Assembly (NCBI RefSeq): GCF_027409185.1
Contig: NC_084463.1
Location: forward strand, 163,471,869 to 163,535,868
Length of the DNA stretch: 64,000 nucleotides
Reading direction: 5' to 3'
DNA from: Cynocephalus volans
Taxonomy: Eukaryota > Chordata > Mammalia > Dermoptera > Cynocephalidae
Position numbers and translations under genes: made by a program. Positions 58,511-64,000 of the stretch are shown in pieces. The number at the start of each line of letters is the position of its first letter. The first letter of the stretch is position 1. The notes under the pieces are model-generated. The model had not been told where the DNA came from. It searched no databases and worked only from the letters and a program-made list of their open reading frames with translations.

Positions 58511-59405
58511 CTTGTGTGGAAGATATTGACATTAATGAGATAGAAATAAAACACATGTATTTCACAGGGCCAAAGCCTATAGCATAGAAGGACCAAAGTC
58601 CTATAGTGTAGAGGACCAAAGTCCTTAGTTTAGGCTGTAGTGTAGAAGGACCAAAGTCCTGTAGTTTAGAAGGACCAAAATCCTTAGTTTAGGCTGTAGT
58701 GTAGAGGACCAAAGTCCTTAGTTTAGCCTGTAGTTTAGAAGGTCCAAAGTCCTTAGTTTAGGCTGTAGTGTAGAAGGACCAAAGTCCTTAATTTAAGCCA
58801 AAGCCCAACTCCTTAGGAAAACATGTAAAAATGCTAAGATTAGGAAAGACCAGAAAACTTTCACAGGACTAAAGCCTTTGATGTAGATAAGAAAATTGAA
58901 ACAAGTGAAAAGTGATCTCTCTGGGGGCAGTTGCTCTTAGTGCAGCTAAACCTAAATGATGGGAACGTGTGTGAGCTAAGATCTTCAAGGATATTCTGCT
59001 AGTTAGTACTTGGGGGATGTTCCACATCTCACCCTAAACGGTTTCTTTGAGTTTCTCGGGTAGCTAAGCGCTGCTGTGATTATCTCATTGTTTCTTTTGT
59101 ATGTCACATAGCTTAGTTTTATGACTCCTTCTGATGGTAAATTGCTTGAACTATTTTAAGTTACAATCTGCTTTAATGAAGATTGTCACATCACCAGTTT
59201 GTTTATGTTTTCACTATGATTGATTAACCACCTGTGTTTCTTCTGTAACTTTCTTGTCTTTACAATAAAAACTGAAGCAAAACCTGACTTAGGGCTGTGC
59301 CTGGGCTCTCCTGTCTTGAAGGAGTTCTCCCTGGTGCAGTCCCTTTGGGGTTCTCACTGCTCTGAATACATGGGCTCTGAGTCATCTTTTTCATCTGTCA
59401 CTCTG
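58511..59405 (+). mobile_element. Unfamiliar LTR-like element, copy 2, with hairpin repeats
   Basis: Seven units of 24 or 34-35 bp at about 58568-58800 each carry AGGACCAAAGTCCT, a 5-bp stem around CAAA, separated by tagtttaggctgtagtgtag. AT-rich sequence follows, then tgtctttacaataaaaactg with AATAAA at 59264-59269, and a tail with tgcagtccctttggggttct and gagtcatctttttcatctg. The last 170 bp align well with copy 1. It is a probable LTR of one unnamed ERV family. No coding remnants lie beside it. Confidence 0.5.
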
Positions 59406-59804
59406 GGAGAGGTGACACTCTTGCCTATGTTTCCCCCTCACTCCTCTGTCTCCTGGCCACCCTGTTGCCCTGTGTGGCCCTGTGTGGCTGCGTGGTGTGC
59501 CCCTGCTCTTGTGAACTGGGAATAATGAACTATCCTTTCCACAGCAGTGGCCTATGGAAAAGATAGTGTCGGCCTTACTACACCTGAGTGATTACAATAA
59601 CCTACACTTTAAAACAGGCATGCAGCTCCCCATGGGCCAGGAGAAAAACATGTTTACACAGGTGACCATCAGACAAGGAACTGCAGATGTAACAGGCTGA
59701 ACAGAAGTGACTCCATTTTGTTAAACTTCTAAATTAAAAAGTTTTTTTTTCTTACTCTTCTCATTTGATCCACATAGCTTGCAGCTGGACATTAGAATAC
59801 AATG
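59406..59804. other. Intergenic, no recognised feature
   Basis: Short unique segment between the LTR-like copy and the L1 5' end. No motif seen. Confidence 0.4.
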
Positions 59805-61353
59805 ATTCCCAGAGTTTCAAGATGGCGGTGGCTGTGGCGGTTGGCACAGAGTAGCTGAGGTGGAAAAGGTGGCCACTGGGCCTCAGGCAGCCGGGAAACT
59901 TGTGGACCTTCCTCTTGCCATCTCTTAAGGGAGGACCACTGCTAGTGGCTGGTCGTGGGGGTGACCGCCACTTTGCCCCCGGCAGGAGAGGCTGCCTCAC
60001 TTATAGGCAACAGCTTTGAAGTGTGGAGCAGGAAAAGAACTGTTTCTTAGCTGCAAAAGCGAGTCTCGAAACAGGGAACACGGCACCAGGGCTGCTGTGG
60101 ATGCAGACAGGATCCTGGAAGCCAGGGCCGCGCTGAAGGCGGCCAGCTACCCTATTCAGGATTTGAGGTTTCAGGCTGGCACTAAAGAAGATTCCTGGGA
60201 GTGCCCGAGCTGCGCCGCAACTGAACAGCCTGAGGCGGCAGCGGCTGAGAACGGGGAAGGCGACAAACCAGAGGCAGAGAGTGAGCACCCGACTTGGCAC
60301 AGCCCTGTGAGTGACCCCTGCCCAAGCCCTATTCGGGGGGCTGATGCCCACCCGGCTCCCGCCTGCATCACCGGGCCACTCACTGCCCCGGGGCTGCCTC
60401 CATTTTCCCAGGTGCTGGCAGCTCCGCCCAGCTCGGCCATTACTGAGCCTTCCCACTTGCTTGGCCCAGTGTGGGGCTTCCCGGAGCCTGCGGGCCGGCC
60501 TCCCCTCCCACTCCCTCCATGGTTCTATGGCGGGGCTGGTGGCGGGGGGTGTCCCAGGCCAGTGTCGGGAGGGCAAGGAAGTACGGGCAGGCCGACTGTC
60601 ACTCCACCACACCCTGGACTCCGGCCCCCGGTAAACTTCCTGTTACTGGGAGGCAGATACCATCTCTGCGGCCACCAGTTCGGAAAAAAGCCTAACCAAT
60701 TTCTGGTTGGGAATAGTGTGATTGGAGAGTTCCCAGGTCTGCTTGAACCTGCTGGAGAGCTGGCTGCAGGTGGGCGCTAGATTCGGTCTATGCTGGGGGG
60801 ATACAAAGGTGAACAAGTCCCAAGAAAGATCTACACAGTGCTACAAAGGCACCCAGAGCGACCGGTCGTCTGTGCCTACCAGAAACCTGGTAGACTGCCT
60901 GGGCGAGGCAGTGCCGAGCAGGGTCTTGAAGGCCCAGCTGATAGACGAGGGTTGCAGAACACATGTCCCAGCCCAGCACAGTGCGCACAGAGTGGGGAGA
61001 CGTGCGGCCAGGGAGGTGGAGACTCGACAGAAGCCACACACCGTGTGGGGTCGCCACTGCACGATCCAACAGCCTGGGCCAGAGCACACGGAACAGGGAG
61101 AAGTCCTGCACAGGATGTGAAAGCTCAACAGAGATCACACACCCTGTGGAACGTGATCCACCAGCCCAGCAGAGTCCAAGCTGGCCAGAAAGGTGGCTCC
61201 CCGGAGAAGCCCAAGACCCGAGGCAACCACACACACAAGGCACTAGAGGCCAACTGAGTAGTCACGGAGGTAGCCATATGAAATTGGCAACCACAGCAAC
61301 ATCCTAGTTAGTCATTAGTCTCAAACCAGTGGACTGTGAAACCCCCTGCCACA
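59805..61353 (+). promoter_or_regulatory. L1 5' UTR with YY1-type site
   Basis: CAAGATGGCGG at 59818-59828 is the YY1 motif found near base 10-20 of many L1 promoters and positions the transcription start. The region is GC-rich. Two degenerate repeats of about 100 bp occur at 61017-61190 (each with cacacaccgtgtgg/cacaccctgtgga). Frames of 200-254 codons on both strands here do not resemble known proteins. Confidence 0.75.
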
Positions 61354-62333
61354 ATGAATAAACATCAAAAAAAAGATACCAGAAATACAAAAAATCAAGA
61401 AAGTACACCACCAAAAGTTAATAAATCTCAAACTCTAGATCCTATAGAACAAGAAGCCCTTGAAATGACTGACAAGGAATTTTGAGTGATAATTCTAAGG
61501 AAACTGAATGAGATACAAGAAAACTCAGCTAGACATCATGATGAAATGAGGAAAAGTATACAGGATCTGAAAGAGGAAATGTACAAGGAAATCAATGTCC
61601 TGAAAAAAAATGTAGCAGAAATTGCTGAACTGAAGAAGTTATTCAGCAAAATAAAAAACACAACGGAGAGTTTAACCAGCAGGCTTGTCGAAGTTGAAGA
61701 GAGAACCTCTGAACTTGAAGATGGGCTGTTTGAAATAACACAAGCAGACAAAAAGAAAGAAAAAAGAATCAAGGACATTGAAGAAAATCTGAGAGAGATA
61801 TCAGACAACCTTAAGCGCTCAAATATCCGAGTCATGGGTATTCCAGAAGGGGAGGAAAATGGAGATTCCATTGAAAACATATTCAACAAAATAGTGGCAG
61901 AAAATTTCCCAGGTATAGGAAAAATCACAGATCTTCAGATCCAGGAAGCTCAACGATCTCCAAATGTATTCAACCCAAAAAGGCCTTCTCCAAGACATGT
62001 CATAGTCAAATTGGCAAAACTCAGAGAAAAGAGAGAATCTTAAAAGCTGCAAGAGAGAAGCATCAAATCACCTATAAGGGAGCCCCAATCAGGCTAACAT
62101 CAGACTTTTCATCACAAACCCTAAAAGCTAGAAAGGAATGGGATGATATTTTCAAAATACTAAAAGACAAAGATTGCCAGCCAAGAATACTCGACCCTGC
62201 AAGGCTATCCTTCCGAAATGAAGGGCAAATAGTATATTTCTCAGACAAACAAAAACTGCGGGAGTTCACTACCACACGACCACCCTTACAAGAAATCCTC
62301 AAGGGAGTACTGGGTTTGGTTCCTGAAAAATAA
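61354..62333 (+). pseudogene. L1 ORF1 (RNA-binding chaperone), one stop and one shift
   Basis: ATG at 61354 begins MNKHQKKDTRNTKNQ. TGA at 61483-61485 interrupts the N-terminal part. A long coiled coil follows (about 61500-61790, with repeated heptads such as VEVEERTSELEDGLFEI), then the RRM-like domain with LKRSNIRVMGIPEGEE. Near 62000-62030 a one-base shift moves the C-terminal domain to another frame (ITYKGAPIRL, then RKEWDDIFKILKDK), which ends at TAA 62331-62333. ORF1p forms trimers that coat L1 RNA. The total length of about 326 codons matches the family. Confidence 0.9.
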
Positions 62334-62520
62334 CTACTACTGCCATAAAAACCCAAGAAAAATCTAAACCCACTAGTATAATAAAAATGGCATTCATGAG
62401 GAGAAAACAAGCTAACAAAAACACTATCTACAACCTAAGGAACCACCAAACAAAGAAACCAAACAGCAAATCAGAAAGCAAGGAACAAAAGACACCTAAG
62501 ACAACCAAACAACCAATAAA

Positions 62521-64000
62521 ATGCTAGGAATAAATCAACACCTTTCAATAACAACTCTTAATGTAAAAGGCTTAAATTCCCCAATCAAAAGACACAGACT
62601 GGCTGACTGGATCAAAAAGGAGGACCCAACTATATGCTGCCTACAAGAGACCCACCTCACCCATAAAGATTCACACAGACTAAGAGTGAAAGGATGGAAA
62701 AAGATTTACCATGCAAACAGAAAAGAAAAACAAGCTGGAGTAGCTATTCTTATATCTGACAAAATAGACTTTAAACTAAAAACCATAAAAAGAGACAATG
62801 AGGGACACTACTTAATGATAAAAGGACTGATTCATCAAGAAGACATAACAATCATAAATATGTACGCACCCAATGTTGGAGCAGCCAGATTTATAAAACA
62901 AACTCTATTAGACCTAAAGAAGGAAATAGACACTAATACCTTAATAGCAGGGGACCTGAACACCCCACTGTCAATATTAGACAGATCATCTAGGCAAAGA
63001 ATCAGTAGAGAAACACAAGATCTAAACAAGACTCTAGACCAATTGGAATAGGCAGATATCTACAGAACATTCCACCCAACAACCTCAGAATATTCATTCT
63101 TCTCATCAGCACATGGATCATTCTCCAGGATAGATCACATATTAGGTCACAAATCAAGTCTCAATAAATTCAAAATAATTGGAATTATCCCATGTATCTT
63201 CTCAGACCACAATGGATTAAAACTAGAAATTAATAACAAACGAAACTCTGGAAACTATACAAACACATGGAAATTAAACAGCATTCTACTTAATGACATA
63301 TGGGTCCAAGAAGAAATCAAGCAGGAAATCAAAAAATTTATTGAAACTAATGAAAACAATGATACATCATACCAAAACCTGTGGGATACTGCAAAAGCAG
63401 TATTGAGGGGGAAATTTATTGCATTAAACGCTCACTTCAGAAGAATGGAAAGATGGCAAGTGAACAACCTAACACTTCACCTTAAAGAACTAGAAAAACA
63501 AGAACAATCCAAACCTAAAGTTAGCAGACGGAAAGAAATCATTAAGATTAGAGCAGAACTGAATGAAATTGAAAACCAAAAAACAATTCAAAAGATCAAC
63601 GAATCAAAAAGTTGGTTTTTTGAAAAGATAAATAAAATTGACAAACCATTAGCATGGCTAACAAAAAAAAAGAAGAGAGAAGACTCAAATAACAAAAATT
63701 AGAAATGAAAAAGGCGATATTACAACTGATTCATCTGAAATACAAGGAATCATTCGAGACTACTATAAACAACTATAAGCCAACAAATTTGAAAATCTGG
63801 AGGAAATGGATAAATTTCTGGACACACACAAGCTCCCAAAACTGAACCATGAAGACGTAGAAAATTTGAACAGACCAGTAACAATAAAGGAGATTGAAGC
63901 TGTTATCAGAAGGCTCCCAACAAAGAAAAGCCCAGGACCAGATGGATTCACAGCAGAATTTTACCAAACATTCAAAGAGGAATTGACACCGATTCTTTAC
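62521..64000 (+). pseudogene. L1 ORF2 (endonuclease and start of RT), partial
   Basis: ATG at 62521 starts an AP-type endonuclease domain: LNVKGLNSPIKRHR, CCLQETHL with the catalytic Glu, GDLNTP, and after TAG 63049-63051 the motif [12 protein letters not shown] with its Asp-His pair. The frame is otherwise open to 63702, where a shift in the A-rich stretch 63661-63700 moves it by one base. A further stop is at 63776-63778. RT begins near the window end with [23 protein letters not shown]2p nicks DNA and reverse-transcribes L1 RNA. This copy is inactive as read. Confidence 0.92.

Larger units (their letters stand above)
59805..64000 (+). mobile_element. L1 LINE, 5' part, probably full length at the 5' end
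   Basis: The element has a 5' UTR of about 1.55 kb, ORF1, an inter-ORF of 187 bp and the first about 1.48 kb of ORF2; it continues past the window. Low divergence of the proteins from L1 consensus style suggests a fairly young copy. The exact first base is uncertain, but CAAGATGGCGG at 59818-59828 marks the very 5' end. Confidence 0.92.

Noticed and set aside
58568..58800. CRISPR-like array
   Set aside because: The genome is clearly mammalian; units are too similar throughout, with no unique spacers and no cas genes.
60016..60780. 254-codon plus-strand frame, and a 203-codon minus-strand frame
   Set aside because: Both lie in the GC-rich L1 5' UTR and overlap each other; no domain is recognisable.

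Overview
This is a stretch of placental-mammal nuclear DNA with vertebrate spliced exons, CpG islands, L1 LINEs, MIR and MaLR/ERVL LTRs, and an endogenous gammaretrovirus. It contains many tRNA-derived SINEs in monomer and dimer forms (tRNA-Ile-like head, GGCCGGTTAGCTCA-type box A). I saw no Alu, B1/B2 or carnivore SINE. From memory, these SINEs best fit the CYN family of colugos (Dermoptera). A bat with similar tRNA SINEs is the main alternative, so the species call is moderate.

The only host protein gene I can support is CPT1A, on the minus strand at the left. Its exon 3 (1447-1586) and exon 2 with the start codon (3356-3508) are intact. A 16-kb intron 1 leads to a probable non-coding exon 1 (about 19704-19800) inside a strong CpG island with CCAAT and GC boxes. 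Everything from about 20 kb to 64 kb lies upstream of CPT1A and appears to be intergenic. It holds an ATP5MC1 processed pseudogene (30482-30905, minus), an orphan CpG island with a G-rich minisatellite (32640-34290), and a thick layer of transposable elements.

The main accessory structures are these. (1) 23630-27146 is a chimeric LTR element inserted in a MIR: a minus-strand ERVL gag-pro-RT with its LTR is joined head-to-head to a plus-strand MaLR 3' end, and one pair of 5-bp target duplications flanks the whole. (2) 41337-50028 is a nearly full-length gammaretrovirus-like provirus (LTR-gag-pro-pol-env-LTR) with a tRNA-Gly primer site and a 4-bp GTAC target duplication. All its reading frames are broken, and a SINE sits in env. 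(3) Two diverged copies of an unfamiliar LTR-like element lie at about 51090-52080 and 58565-59405, with arrays of tiny hairpin palindromes. (4) A twin-primed L1 lies at 55615-57798. (5) The 5' half of a relatively young L1, with 5'UTR, ORF1 and the start of ORF2, occupies about 59805-64000 and runs off the window.

CPT1A is the rate-controlling enzyme of mitochondrial long-chain fatty-acid import. The remaining elements have no evident shared function; they record repeated insertion into the 5' flank and introns of CPT1A. All homology calls are from recognition alone; no search was run.
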